Below are positions 13,603 through 24,181 of a DNA stretch of 64,000 nt, one piece after another. The translations under genes and the position numbers were made by a program. The stretch's first letter is position 1, and every line of letters starts with the position of its first letter. The notes beneath the pieces were generated by a model. The model was not told the origin of the DNA. It saw only the letters and a list, made by a program, of their open reading frames with translations, and did not search any database. This stretch comes from Acestrorhynchus altus (taxonomy: Eukaryota; Chordata; Actinopteri; Characiformes; Acestrorhynchidae): the NCBI GenBank assembly GCA_034509495.1, contig CM067507.1, positions 19,815,102 to 19,879,101 on the forward strand, read 5' to 3'.

Positions 13603-13622
13603 CATACACACACACACACACA
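13557..13622. repeat. Compound (TA)n(CA)n microsatellite
   Basis: About 40 bases of pure TA, then tacatacatacacaca..., ending directly against a Tc1-like fragment. The same arrangement recurs at 24857-24940. Confidence 0.9.
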
Positions 13623-13985
13623 CATACAGTGCACAACAGCCACAAAAGTGAGCTCAGGTGCATCTTGTTTCCACTGATCATCCTTCAGATGTTTCTACAG
13701 CTTGATTGGACCCCTGTGGTAAATTCAGTTGGTTGGACAGGATTTGGAAAGGCACACACCTGTTAATATAAAGGTCCAACACGTCAGAGCTCAAACCAAA
13801 CCATGATGTCTAAGGAGTTGTCTGTAAACCTCAGAGACAGGATTGTATCAAGACACAGATATGGGGAAGGATACTGTCAACTTCCTGCTGCACTGAAGGT
13901 CCGAATGAGCACATCAGTGTGGGGTACATGAAGTTCATGAAGGGACGCAAATGGTCACTAAGAAGTGAAAGAATATGAAAAGATA
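13623..13985 (+). mobile_element. Tc1/mariner fragment, 5' end plus start of transposase
   Basis: It contains a 5' UTR and start region that I recognise from a Tc1-like family. The frame near 13804 reads MMSKELSVNLRDRIVSRH, the helix-turn-helix start of the transposase, and soon decays. The DDE domain and the right end are missing, so it is a dead truncated copy. Confidence 0.65.
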
Positions 13986-15389
13986 TTGGTCTCATACCCC
14001 GAAATCAAAACGGGTTAATTTCTCCATCAATAAGTCCCAACCAATGACCGAGTCATTGATATTCTTCTAGATGCCATGAAAATCAAAATCCATCCTTTGC
14101 TGATATCCAAAAACAAAATTTAATAGGACTAATAATGCTATACTTACAATGGATAAATACAGACATAAAATCAGACATGCTTTATATAATTCCCCACACA
14201 TTTGGACATCTTTTAAGGTTTAGAAGACTGTGAGAGTTCCCCACTGCTTCAGTCCATTGCTAGATGTTTCTTTTGATTTATTGAGGCTGATTTTATCTGC
14301 CAATCTGTCAATCTGAACTGAAAAAAGTTAGATTTTCTGTTCATACAGAAACACTCAATTTTACCTCACAAGCAAGCTTAAGCCCAGATGTGGCAAGTCT
14401 TACCAACAAAGAGCTAGTGTGACAAAACTGGACATTCCTGTTTAAGCCCAACCATTCCATGATATTACTGAGCAAGGGGAAGAAGAGAGACACACAGATT
14501 TTAATTCATGGAGAGAAATGTAACACAGCTGGAACTCAATGTACTGCAATTCTGAGTGCTTTTAGTGCTTGCATCCTCACGTGTAGAACAATAAACATGC
14601 ACAATAACAAAGACTCCACACATGTATTCCTCCAAATTGCTATTTTCTCCCCATTTTGCTCAAGGATTTGAGTGCCATTACATAATAGGAAGGGTGTCAG
14701 AGAGCAGAATTGTTTTTCAGTCACTTAGAGACAGAGTGGGTGAAAAGCAGCAGTGAGAGCCACTAAAATGGGAAGGGAGCCCCTGACAGCAGGTACTTTC
14801 ATCAGCAGGATCAAAACATGCACATCACCTTAGACAGCCTTGCATTACTCATGCCAGAGGGAGCAACATCAGTAAAATGATGTGGATGGGAGAGAAGAGG
14901 AAACTAATAGTTTATTAGAAGAAACTGTTCAGATTATACACAGAAATTAAAGATCAACAAGAAATAATCTCCTATAAAGCTGTGTTACAAGGTTTTAAGA
15001 TGATTAAACTTAAGTTGAACAGTTGAGCAATATGTGACTCACTTGTATTCCAATTACATGGAACCAGAACCACATCCATGGACTGAACCGTCGCATTTAT
15101 GGCATTTGACTGTTGACTGACCCTCTTATTCCAAGCAATTTACGTGTGAATCATGTTACACAGGTAGGCAAATGTCAAATTAGGAGTCTTGCTCGAGGAC
15201 GTCTCAATGGGGAAGACAAGAGCGGTGTCTGAAAGCGTGTCCAGTTTACTCTAATGGCAGAACCCCACTGATTTGGGGTTCTGCCAGTTTGAAATCACAA
15301 GTCAGAAAACATAAGCCACATTCCATAGGGTCTTTGAGTAGTGCTCTTACATTCCCTGTGCACTGAATACGTAACATTAGCTAAGGCAA

Positions 15390-15565
15390 TGATTCTCCAA
15401 CTCTGTCCTGGTGTGACTTCCTGCCCTGCACAATTAATGGATGACCTGTCCCAACACACCTGATTCAACCAATTAACTCACGAGCCCTTTCAGATTTGCG
15501 CAGGTGTGTTAAAGCCAGGAGTCCTGTAAAACGTGCAGAACCAGGAACAGGTTTGAGAAACACTG
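15390..15565. mobile_element. hAT-like MITE copy
   Basis: Diverged copy of a short family recognisable by ctccaactctgtcctgg...cacacctgattcaaccaatt...gagaaacactgg, with complementary ends. Related copies are at 15800-15930, 19033-19190, 27800-27955, 39616-39745 and a fragment near 40095. Ends beginning CAGNG suggest hAT, which is an inference. Confidence 0.45.
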
Positions 15566-15799
15566 GGCGAAGGGATTGAACTGATGAAATCCATTCATTC
15601 ACTGCAAAATCATGGAAAAGACAGTGTGCTTCAGTCACAGTACTGCGATCACATGCTTGCTTTCTACAACAGTGGCCATGTTTGTGTTAAATGTGCACAG
15701 ATGCACTGCTTGCACACAGGAGAATTTGTCCTCCACGTGTTACCCATCCACGCAATTAATTCACACACTAAGGGCAGTGATCACACATGTCTGGTGCTC

Positions 15800-15930
15800 A
15801 CTGCTCCTGGAGAGCTACCTTCCTGCAAGTTTCAACTCTAACCCAAATCTGAACGCAGTAACTTAATTGAATCAGGTTGGGTGTATGAGGGCTGAATCTA
15901 AAGTCTGTAGAAAGTAGCTCTCCAGTAGAG
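15800..15930. mobile_element. hAT-like MITE copy with inverted ends
   Basis: ctggagagctaccttcctgc near 15806 pairs with gtagaaagtagctctccag near 15906 (opposite strand), about 100 bases apart, framing cccaaatctgaacgcagtaa. It has the fold-back form of a short MITE. Confidence 0.45.
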
Positions 15931-17684
15931 GGTTGGATACCTCGGGTCTAATACAACGGCCACCATGTCTGGTCACGGAGGCCCTATTTCCTTCGCATAA
16001 TGCCTTCCCTGCTTCCATAAGTCCAAATTCAGTTAGTGGGTGTATCGATGCAGATGGAAACAAATATGCAGGGCACTGGGTCTCCACTAATGAAGACTGG
16101 AAGTGTTGTGGAGTGATGGAGCTCCTTCAGTGTTTGTGATCCAGAATTAATCAATTATCTAACACGTGTATGTCACTACATTAATGTTCAGAAATTGAAA
16201 AGATCTTCCCACCAATGTTCCTACATTTGGAATCTTGATTGGTCTTGTTTGAAATGCTGGAAGAGCAAGTGTCTGCAAATCTAAATAAAAGCAAATAAAT
16301 GCTTATTTGTAAAGTTTCAGAGCTGCAGAGCTCATTTCTCGTGAAAATGTGATTTTGCTAGAGAACATGCCACACAATCCAAAGGGGTTGAATCAGAACA
16401 GGAAGATGAAAGGATGGTGGCCAATGAAGTGCTTGCATAAGAACTTTAACATTACAGAGGTTTCAGGAGGGGAAAAGCTCATAAGGGTTGCTTGCTCATG
16501 TCCAACTCTGCATGACTTGCTGTCAAAACAGAAAAAGCACTTTATGAATGAAAAACTCCAACCAGTCAGACTTTGGGTAATATTGATCTGAACTCACTCA
16601 TCACAGAAACCTCCACAAGACAGAATTACAGCATCAGATCTGCTCTTTTAGTGTACAATGAAGACAACAGCACCCTATTCAGCTACCATTTCCACAACTA
16701 TAAATGGACATTTGATAAATGATCACATTTCAAAATTGAGAAGTTTAGTAAAAAGGGGAGAACGTGTTTCTGTTTAGGGTCATTTCACTACAGGGAATAT
16801 TTAACATAAAATTATACTAGTGAGCAACTACTGCAGAAATAGTGTGACTGCAGGTCAATAGTGTTCCTGCGACACTGATTCCGATATCATGGCAAGACCA
16901 GTACCAGTTGTTAAAGTTTTGCTAGGTGGTTGCTATGGAACAGGCACTTCATAAGTCAGTCACACAACTTTCTCATCATCATGTAGCATTACATTTAGAT
17001 TGGGGTGCAGAAACAAGGGCAGGAGTCCAGCACAATTTGCTGCTTTCCCAGCTCCATCACACCTACTCAAACTGGAAATGAATGGACAAGTTTAATCAAG
17101 GGTGCTTATGCAGGAAAACCTGTCCTGTTTTAGAAAAGACAAAACAAAAGGTTAAACCCATATACAGGGCCAATACCTCAATCAGCATAAATGGAGTGGA
17201 ATCATCTCGTACAGTCTCAAAAACCTGGACGACCCTTGTCAAAAGGCAAATTTAGATTTTTTAAATGGAAAATAAGTGAACAAACCATCTACATGAAACA
17301 AAATAAAAACTACTGGGACAAAATTAAACCATGTATTTAAGTTCTGATACTGCACAAAAAAACAGGTGTGTGCAAAAGTATGTTGACTTAAAGCAAATAT
17401 ACACTAACCACACTTTAGAATGTAGGCATTATTTCCACTCAGAAAAACCAATATGTAATTTGATGAGGGGCGTCCAAACTTCAGTATACTTAACACTGAG
17501 TAGTGAAAAACAAAACAACTCGACAAAGACTTACACTTTTATTACTTCCCATAGGGCCAGCACATCATGGATGCAACCAACAATTTGTATTTGCATTTTA
17601 AGGAAATCGGTATAATACAATTTACAGCAACACCAAATTAACTTTTCCAGTAAAAATGTAAAGACCACTTTGCAGCTGCATAGA

Positions 17685-18154
17685 TTTATTGCTCTGACCA
17701 AACAAATTGTAAAAATGCTAAACAAAAACATGAACGTTTAAAACTGCACTGCAGAGAACTTTCTAAAAGACCTGTTAAACTATGAAATAACTCCTCATCA
17801 CTCACACGCATATGTTCACTTACAACTGGCAGTTCCCACAACACTGAGTCTCATTAAAAAGAATTAGGAAAAAAGAAGCAAAATTATTTTAAAAAATAGT
17901 CTCTTTGATCATGATCTACTGGAACATATCCAGTTAAAGTTTTGAGTTCTCCAAAAAGTGGAAGAAAGTTTAATCAGATGAGACCCACCCATCTTTCCCC
18001 TCATCACAAAATCACCATTTCGCCCAATTGGCTGGCTTGGTTCAGTACAGGAAGTCTTAGCAACCCCAGAGTCCCCATCCCAGTTCAAGCTATGGTTTTA
18101 CAGTTACCACTGACACAGTAGTTCAGCTCAGCTCCTCGACAGTCAGGTTTAATA
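17685..18154 (-). other. rcc1: rcc1 3' UTR (probable)
   Basis: Follows the rcc1 stop on the - strand. The AATAAA at 17690-17685 (tttatt on +) would give a 470-base UTR; another lies at 17543-17538. The choice between them is uncertain. Confidence 0.35.
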
Positions 18155-18330
18155 TCAGCTCTCCTGCTTGTCTTTGACCAGCAAGACCGTATGCTGCCCT
18201 CCACTGGAAACTGAGAGAACTACCCTGTTCTCTAGTTGTTTTCCAGCCATCTCTACCGGACTCCACAGATCCTCTTCTTCCCCTGTGCCCAGCTGCAAGT
18301 TGGTTCCCATGCCCCAAGCATAGACAGAAC
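18155..18330 (-). CDS. rcc1: rcc1 coding exon 9 (last)
   Basis: Acceptor gtgcttag, then gt|TCT. It encodes the closing propeller blade, GSVYAWGMGTNLQLGTGEEE through SSGGQHTVLLVKDKQES, and the stop at 18157-18155. Confidence 0.95.
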
Positions 18331-21300
18331 CTAAGCACACAAAGACAAAAATCAATACAGAAAAAGGAAGCATACATCTATAAATGAGCAACAAAAAAGG
18401 ACCTTATGGTTTGCCTTTGAGTATGCTTGCATAAGAATTTACCGGTGCAGCTTAATCTTGTTAATTTCATTTCAATTTTAACTTTAAAAGGTAAACTGTC
18501 ATTAAAGTAGTTAGAAATGACCTATTTCATGGCCTTCTCCATTTTACCTTTGATCAATTTGGCTCACAGCTCATGAAAATCTTAGAACTTCTTAGAACAG
18601 TGGTTTTAAATCAGATCAAATAAATATTTGTATAGTGCTTTTTACAACTAATGTCACAGAGCAGTGAAGGATGAACTCCATGGTGAGCACGCCAAGGGGC
18701 GACAGTGGAAAGCAAAAACTCCCTCGCACCTGGAGGAAGAAACTTTGGGAGGAACCAGGCTCACAAATTATGAAATTATACCACAACAGCATCCATCCTC
18801 CTCTTTTCAGCTACTTTTACATAGTTAGATAGGGGACACTGGACCACTACACATCTGCTGTAATACTCAGGTGTACTGAAGTAATGTTAGTTTGATGGTG
18901 GACGTAATATTAACAGTAGCAGCTAATTAGTGTCTGTGTAACTAGTCCAGGTCCAGTAGCCAGAAGATGGGCAAGCAATGTGAAGTGGTGGCCAGAGAGC
19001 TCGGGGTCCTTCTCAGATGGGGCTTCAGGTTAGCAAACACTGGTCCTGAAGTACCACTGCCCTGCTTATTTCAGAGGTTTCCCCAATTATAAATAAAGAA
19101 CCCATGCCAAGCCAAACTGGGTGTCTTTACAACAAGAAAACTCGTAAACAAGTAGGGCAGCGACATTCCAGGACTAGGCTTGAAAACCATGAACATTTAC
19201 ATTTTGAATAAACCACAACCACATGGAAAACTGCTGACCCTTCAGTTGTCCAGAAGATAATCAGACACTCTGCATATAGATGGCAACTCAAAGAATCTGG
19301 CTGTTCTCAGAGTGCTGTATCAAACATAATAATGGAAAATGAACTTTTATGGGAAAATGTAATGTGAAAAGGTACCTGAGAAACAGGAATGACCACAGTT
19401 TTAAGAGGTTGTCAAGAAAAGTTGATTCAAGAACCTGGGAGAGCCTCACAAGGAGTGGACCGAGGCTGGCGTCAGTGCATTAAGCCACCATAGACATCCT
19501 ATGGCAGTGTCATGTGAGCACTGATGAAGCACTAGTTAATGACCAACACAAACTGTAGCAACAGATGAGTTTTTCTCTCTCTGACTTTACATCTACAAAG
19601 TGGAGCAACTAGATAGGAGTGCGGATAGTACGTGGACACAGTGTTTAAACACACCTGCACCACTGTGTCCGATCCACTCATACCAGCACACCAACAAACC
19701 ACTAAGTCAGTGTCACTGCAGTGCTGAGAATGACCCACCCCCCACATAATACCTGCTCTGTGGCGGTCCTGTCAGGTCCTGACCATTGAATAGGGTGAAA
19801 GGAGGACCAAGTAGTATGCAGAGAAACAGACGGACTACAGAATGTAACTATGGAACTACAAAATGCTCCTGCATGGCCAAAGTAAATGTAGAAAGAAAGA
19901 GGTGGTCATAATGTTATCAATATATAATACTGTAACGTGATACTGGATTTCAGATTTCTAATTTGGGAACCAATTTACTTCCCAGACACATAACTTGAAC
20001 ATCTCCTTCCAGAACATGACAGACGTTTTGCTGTGAATCTTTCTGGGCAAAAGTGTCACAGTACAAAAAAACCAAAAAAAAACCAAACAAAAAAACCCTC
20101 ATGCTCCAACCTTGTTTGGTGACAGCGTAGCTCACTGATGCCCCACAAGCCACCACACAGGCCCCATCAATCCCCTTCACTGGTGTGGGCTCACTCTTTT
20201 CCTCAGCTCCTTCTCCCAGGCCCAAACGTCCATACTCAGCCCGACCAAGGCTATATACTTGCCCTAGAAGTGAAGAATATAAGTGCAATTATCACAATAC
20301 CCTTTCAACTCCGTAGACCATCCAAATACACAGTACTGCAAATGAACCCCTTGTTTATAATATTGTGTAGTTCAAGTTGTGCTACCTTCAGAGTCCAAGC
20401 ACACAGTATGGTGCTGGCCTCCAGAGAAGCCAAGCCAGGTGGTAGTGGAGTTCTTGAAAGCAGTGAGCTTAACTGGTACAAAACAAGTATTTACACTTCG
20501 GGTACCTTCAAAGTAAAAGCACAAAGATTATAAACCAAAAAATGGAAAGGGACTGAAAACAGTGCATAAACATTATGAAAAGCCCTATCCAGATTAGTTT
20601 AACATGGGGAGGTGGGGTAAAGTGATTTTTACTGGATGTTCTCAGTGATTTTAGTCCCCTCTAAAAGAGTCACGTCAGTCATTTTCCCCCCAAAATGACT
20701 CCCAAAGTCATGAAACATTAAAGACACTTATCTCCTGTAAAGAGAGCCATTAAAAGCACCTAATGCTATATAAATTCTATGTGAATCGATGTGTGTAGAC
20801 TAGAAAATGAGTGTTTCATGGTATTTCTCAGTAACAAGAGCTCAGAGGCATTTAGTTTATTTGTGCATGGCAGATACGGTGGGTCGGGCAAGTCAGTGGC
20901 AAATGTTCATACCTCCTGCGGAAGCTGCCAAAATTGCTGATGCATTTTTGATGGCTGTGCGAGGGTGTGTACAGACTTGTTTATACCTTGTGTTTCATTT
21001 CAATATAGTGGATTACAAAACCTGTTATTGTTCTCTAATGCTTTCAGTGGTCAAGCCACGTTTTATTCATGATTTTTTTTTCAAAAGAGGTGGCAGTGCA
21101 AAGCAGTCGCCGCCATCTCAAATACTGAGATTTTATACACAGTGTGTGAATACATTACTCCACCTCCCCCAGTAAAATCTATCCCATCAGAATATTGCTA
21201 ATAACTGTTGAAGGGAGGGGACCATTATAACAGAAGTAACCTTGAACTAAATACATATATAAATTTGTATCCATTTCTGAAATACATTTTTGATTTCTCT

Positions 21301-22942
21301 GGATCTAAAAGAGAGATTGCTGAAAGTAATCAATCACCACCTACCAAGCTGGTGATAGTTGGAAAGGCCGAAGCCATAGATGTGGCCATCCTCAGACACA
21401 GCAAAAGTGAAGTAGGCTCCACAAAAGACATCAGTGAAGTGGACCTTTCCGCGAGGCTTGACCATGACCATTTGTGGCTCTAGTAATCTCACTGCATGGA
21501 GGAAGTGAAGAAAAATAAACATGACAACACATCCAGCATACTTATTTTTGCTGTGCCCATGCCATGTAGTTAATAATAAATCAACACATACTCAACCCTT
21601 TCCTGCCCCCTCGATTGGCAAAGCACTCTGGAACTCTGCCCAGCTGGCCCTGCTCTCCACATCCAGAGCTATAGATTTCTCCATTCACAGTCAGCATCAC
21701 CAGGTGGTCGTTGCCTTCAGGGCAGAACCAAATGTCTTTCATTAGTGAGGAAGATGTAGTGACATTTCAAATATGACAAGTAAGCTGAAACCTCACCAGA
21801 AGCTATTTTAACCACAGGTTTGTCAAGGGGGACCATGGCAGGTAATGTACACTTCTTCATGGGTTCAAGAAGTCCAATGACCCCATTATTATCCTGAAAA
21901 CAAAATAAACAAAACATTTGCAAGCAGACAAAATACTTTCAAAGCAAGAAATAATTTGGAGCATACAATAAACTGAACAGAGCAAATTCAAGGTTCAACA
22001 TTTACAGCTATCCATAATTGGGTTGTTAACAACATTCTAATGTGAACACTGGAACCAATACTGCCAGATTGGGCATACATATTTGGGCTGGGCATCTCCA
22101 GCAGACAAGTCATCACAAACCACAAGGTAAGTGGACTGAATTCATAACCAAACTATACATGAAGTAAGGACCTAAATGAGTGCTTCTGATATTACCACCA
22201 ACTTCAAATTGAACACACTTTTAATCAAACTGTTGTTTTCAAAGTTGGCTCACCCGAAAAGAGCCCCAGATAAAGACGGCTCCTTCCTCTGTCAGAGCAG
22301 CAGTATGGCTATCCCCTGCAGACACCTGCACCACCTTCTCTGCCAACTCCACTTTAGCTGGAACCATCTCTGAGCCCTCCTCTGATGTATCCCTACCGAG
22401 AGCGCCCTCATCATTACAGCCGAAGGTGTAGACCTGCAACACGAATGAACACCCATTAACAATCCACCAAAACTAATGAACGAAATGTTACACAGCAGCT
22501 CAACACCTACAAATCCAAACTTACATTTCCTGTGTCACTGAGGCAAACGGTGTGCATGCCCCCTGCCACCGCCTGCACAATGCCCTCTGGAAGATTCACC
22601 AGAGCTGGCTTCTTCCTCTCTAGCACATCTTCTCCCAGGCCCAGCTGACCCACATCTCCCTGTCCAAGGACCAGGACCATTCCCTTTTCTTGTCCATGAC
22701 TCTTGTGGGACACTGTCATCATAAACACACAAGAAGGATGCCTCATATGCATTTCCACTATAAATAAATAAATAAATAAATAAATAAAAAACCTAACAGT
22801 CAAATTGACCATGGATTTTATTTGCTAAATAAAAACAGTATTGTCCACTTAAATATTCCATGTTACCCTTCACTTTTTTCAGGGATGGGGAGTCCTCCAC
22901 CTGGCTCTCTTTCTGCCTCTTTGGAGCTTTCTTTGCAGGCAT
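18155..22942 (-). CDS. rcc1: Regulator of chromosome condensation 1 (gene span, 9 coding exons)
   Basis: RCC1 is the nuclear guanine-nucleotide exchange factor for Ran. It binds nucleosomes and creates the RanGTP gradient needed for nuclear transport, spindle assembly and envelope formation. Nine exons join to 1260 nt, or 419 aa plus stop (human 421). All junctions are GT/AG and keep frame. A basic tail of about 28 residues is followed by seven RCC1 repeats forming one beta-propeller (GQGDVGQLGLGE, FGCNDEGALGRD, SGCGEQGQLGRVPE, GFGLSNYHQLG, SLGRAEYGRLGLGEG, AWGMGTNLQLGTGE). The AGDSH and GNDH loops are intact; the latter Asp corresponds to human Asp182, needed for exchange. The tail starts MPAKKAPKRQ and lacks the X-Pro-Lys start that is alpha-N-methylated in mammals. 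It lies head to tail downstream of phactr4, as in human. Confidence 0.96.
18615..18800 (-). mobile_element. LINE 3' tail, antisense
   Basis: Begins atcaaataaatatttgtata and continues gtgctttttacaac...gtcacagagcag, then actccctcgcacctggagga. This is the reverse complement of the repeat at 52930-53145 (ending taaagctgctttgtgacatc then ctatataaataaactttga). It is a common fish LINE 3' end; only the tail is present. Confidence 0.6.
19033..19190. mobile_element. hAT-like MITE copy
   Basis: Same short family as 15390-15565: cactggtcctgaagtaccactgccctgc near the left end and ccaggactaggcttgaaaacc at the right, which are complementary. Confidence 0.45.
19195..19500 (+). repeat. Degenerate interspersed repeat, class unknown
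   Basis: A block containing agaagataatcagacactct...aagaatctggctgttctcag...caagaacctgggagagcctc. It looks like a decayed transposase-derived repeat, but I could not identify the family or the ends. Confidence 0.25.
19500..19905. mobile_element. Half copy of a fold-back MITE
   Basis: Contains gtgtcactgcagtgctgaga, atgacccacc and cctgctctgtggcggtcctg. It matches the right arm of the complete fold-back element at 45240-45880. Here only the right arm and the central loop are present. Confidence 0.6.
20111..20263 (-). CDS. rcc1: rcc1 coding exon 8
   Basis: 153 nt; acceptor cttctag, donor caag|gttgga, phase 1 at both ends. It encodes the repeat QVYSLGRAEYGRLGLGEGAE and ends VACGASVSYAVTKQ. Confidence 0.94.
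20386..20505 (-). CDS. rcc1: rcc1 coding exon 7
   Basis: 120 nt; acceptor tttgaag, donor gaag|gtagca. It encodes TRSVNTCFVPVKL, then FKNSTTTWLGFSGGQHHTVC, matching the human FKNSTKSWVGFSGGQHHTVC block. Confidence 0.94.
20506..21344 (-). other. rcc1: rcc1 intron 6
   Basis: 0.84 kb without a recognised element or exon. The open frames here are short and unsupported. Confidence 0.7.
21345..21491 (-). CDS. rcc1: rcc1 coding exon 6
   Basis: 147 nt; acceptor catgcag, donor cttg|gtaggt. It encodes RLLEPQMVMVKPRGKVHFTD, then VFCGAYFTFAVSEDGHIYGF and GLSNYHQLG. Confidence 0.95.
21592..21714 (-). CDS. rcc1: rcc1 coding exon 5
   Basis: 123 nt; acceptor cctgaag, donor ttga|gtatgt. It encodes NDHLVMLTVNGEIYSSGCGE, then QGQLGRVPECFANRGGRKGL. 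The NDH motif holds the Asp equivalent to human Asp182. Confidence 0.94.
21797..21893 (-). CDS. rcc1: rcc1 coding exon 4
   Basis: 97 nt; acceptor tttcag, donor tctg|gtgagg. It encodes DNNGVIGLLEPMKKCTLPAM and VPLDKPVVKIAS, including the strongly conserved IGLLEPMK block. Confidence 0.94.
21894..22253 (-). other. rcc1: rcc1 intron 3
   Basis: 360-base intron; nothing else recognised. Confidence 0.75.
22254..22433 (-). CDS. rcc1: rcc1 coding exon 3
   Basis: 180 nt, phase 0 at both ends; acceptor gttgcag, donor cgg|gtgagc. It encodes VYTFGCNDEGALGRDTSEEG, then KVVQVSAGDSHTAALTEEGA and VFIWGSFR. Confidence 0.95.
22525..22712 (-). CDS. rcc1: rcc1 coding exon 2
   Basis: 188 nt; acceptor atgacag, donor aat|gtaagt. 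It starts mid-codon to give KVKVSHKSHGQEKGMVLVLG, then QGDVGQLGLGEDVLERKKPA and GGMHTVCLSDTGN, aligning with the first human blade. Confidence 0.95.
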
Positions 22943-22955
22943 CGCAGCTCAAACG
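22867..22955 (-). CDS. rcc1: rcc1 exon with start codon (coding 22942-22867)
   Basis: Acceptor cttttag, 13 bases of 5' UTR, then ATG 22942-22940 in good context (agctgcgATGc). It encodes MPAKKAPKRQKESQVEDSPS and LKKVK and ends at g|gtaac. The basic tail is the DNA/nucleosome-binding part. Pro-Ala-Lys follows Met instead of X-Pro-Lys. Confidence 0.88.
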
Positions 22956-23800
22956 CTAAAAGAGATTTGAAATTAGGCAATATAATATGAGCAAATTTTG
23001 ATTTGAAACAAATTCACAACAGAACAAACACTAATGAATTAACACTGCTCCCAGATAAACATTTTGGGTGTCATTAGTGAGACCATGTTTTATTACTGCC
23101 CCCCAAAGAAACAATTACTCCGGAGTGCCTAATGTTTCCGCTTAAGGAATACCCAGACATCACCCAATGCATTTCAGCCACTTTGTTCAAAGTTAAGAGT
23201 GCAAGCGGGAAAGTTTGGACATAAATGAATGATCAACACCACAAAATACCACAAAGAGAAGAAATGCATCATTAAAAGAGGAGTAAAGCTGGAGTTTGAT
23301 TTAAACGTATTGGATTTTGGAAATAGTCGAAAAGCTTTCGGGGAACTCTAGCTGAGCTACAGTAGATGACAGTTACAGGCTGTTTCAGAGCTGTGCTGTT
23401 TAAGCAGATGTTCACTGGAGTGTGTTTGTAAGAGTATAAAGGGAGTCAGCAGTGCAGCAGCAGGTTGTGGTGGAGTAAAGTTAGAGGTTTGTGTCTCTGT
23501 TGACTGACAGGAGCTCGTGTTCAACACAAATGCTGGACATGTGTAGAGGCCAGGAGGAACACAGAGAGGAACTCAGGGAGGAACACAGGGAAGTCCTGTT
23601 CTGCTGGACTAAACGCAAACAGCTGGTGTCCACGTTGAGGCAGTGACTCTCAGCGAGGCTGCGCTGCTGAATGCCGGCTCTGAACTCTTTCAAAAGCGGC
23701 TTTTACAGCGAGAACACGGAGAAGCAGCTGCCGCTTGAACTCCTCACGATGAAATCTGTGGGCTGAACGCCGCTGGCCACCGCTGGCCCACCGGCTTTAC
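22956..23800 (-). other. rcc1: rcc1 5' UTR intron
   Basis: Non-coding intron between the CpG-rich first exon and the start-codon exon. I looked for the U17/SNORA73-type snoRNA that mammals keep at this locus and did not recognise one. Confidence 0.5.
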
Positions 23801-24000
23801 CTGCAGACAGGGCGGGTTAGTGTGAGCCTCTTACCTCGGAAACCAGCTGGTAAACAGAGTTGTGTTCGGACAGCGCTCAGCTCCTCTCTCAGCTCCGCTC
23901 CTCAGTGTGAACACGAGCTCAGCGCCTTCACCTCTCATTTATTCTCCGACAGCTCTCACACACACCGGCACAGCCGGCGCCACCTGCAGGATCGGAGGGA
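23640..24000 (-). promoter_or_regulatory. rcc1: CpG-rich rcc1 promoter and non-coding first exon
   Basis: The only clearly CpG-dense stretch beside rcc1 in an otherwise AT-rich region (many cg within gccggcgcc, cagcgctcag, acgccgctgg). Two donor sites on the - strand, ccgag|gtaag (exon end 23835) and ctgcag|gtaaag (exon end 23801), would both splice to the acceptor at 22955. The transcription start is not determined. Confidence 0.6.
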
Positions 24001-24181
24001 GACTGCCACTCTGACCCAAAAATTGCTCTGACCTAGATGTAGCTGGACTCTCAACCCTGGTCCTGGAGGAACCCCTACCCTGCTTTTTAGGGGATTTATT
24101 AAAATAAATAAATAAATAAATAAATATTTTATACATGTAAAGTGAAATATTAAAAAAAAATAAAAACATTTATATTCCAGA

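Larger units (their letters stand above)
9776..17684. other. Intergenic DNA between oprd1 and rcc1
   Basis: About 8 kb without a recognised gene. It contains microsatellites (10672-10693, 10812-10853, 13557-13622), a MITE (10978-11332), a Tc1 fragment (13623-13985) and hAT-like MITE copies (15390-15565 and 15800-15930). The two flanking genes point toward each other, so this is the shared downstream region. I see nothing coding in 11.4-13.4 kb or 16.1-17.6 kb. Confidence 0.6.
18331..20110 (-). other. rcc1: rcc1 last intron, repeat-filled
   Basis: 1.8-kb intron packed with repeats: an antisense LINE tail (18615-18800), a hAT-like MITE (19033-19190), a degenerate repeat (19195-19500) and half of a fold-back element (19500-19905). 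No exon was seen. Confidence 0.8.

Noticed and set aside
22956..23800. U17/SNORA73-type snoRNA in the rcc1 5' intron
   Set aside because: Expected from mammalian synteny, but I could not see the conserved blocks or an H/ACA arrangement.
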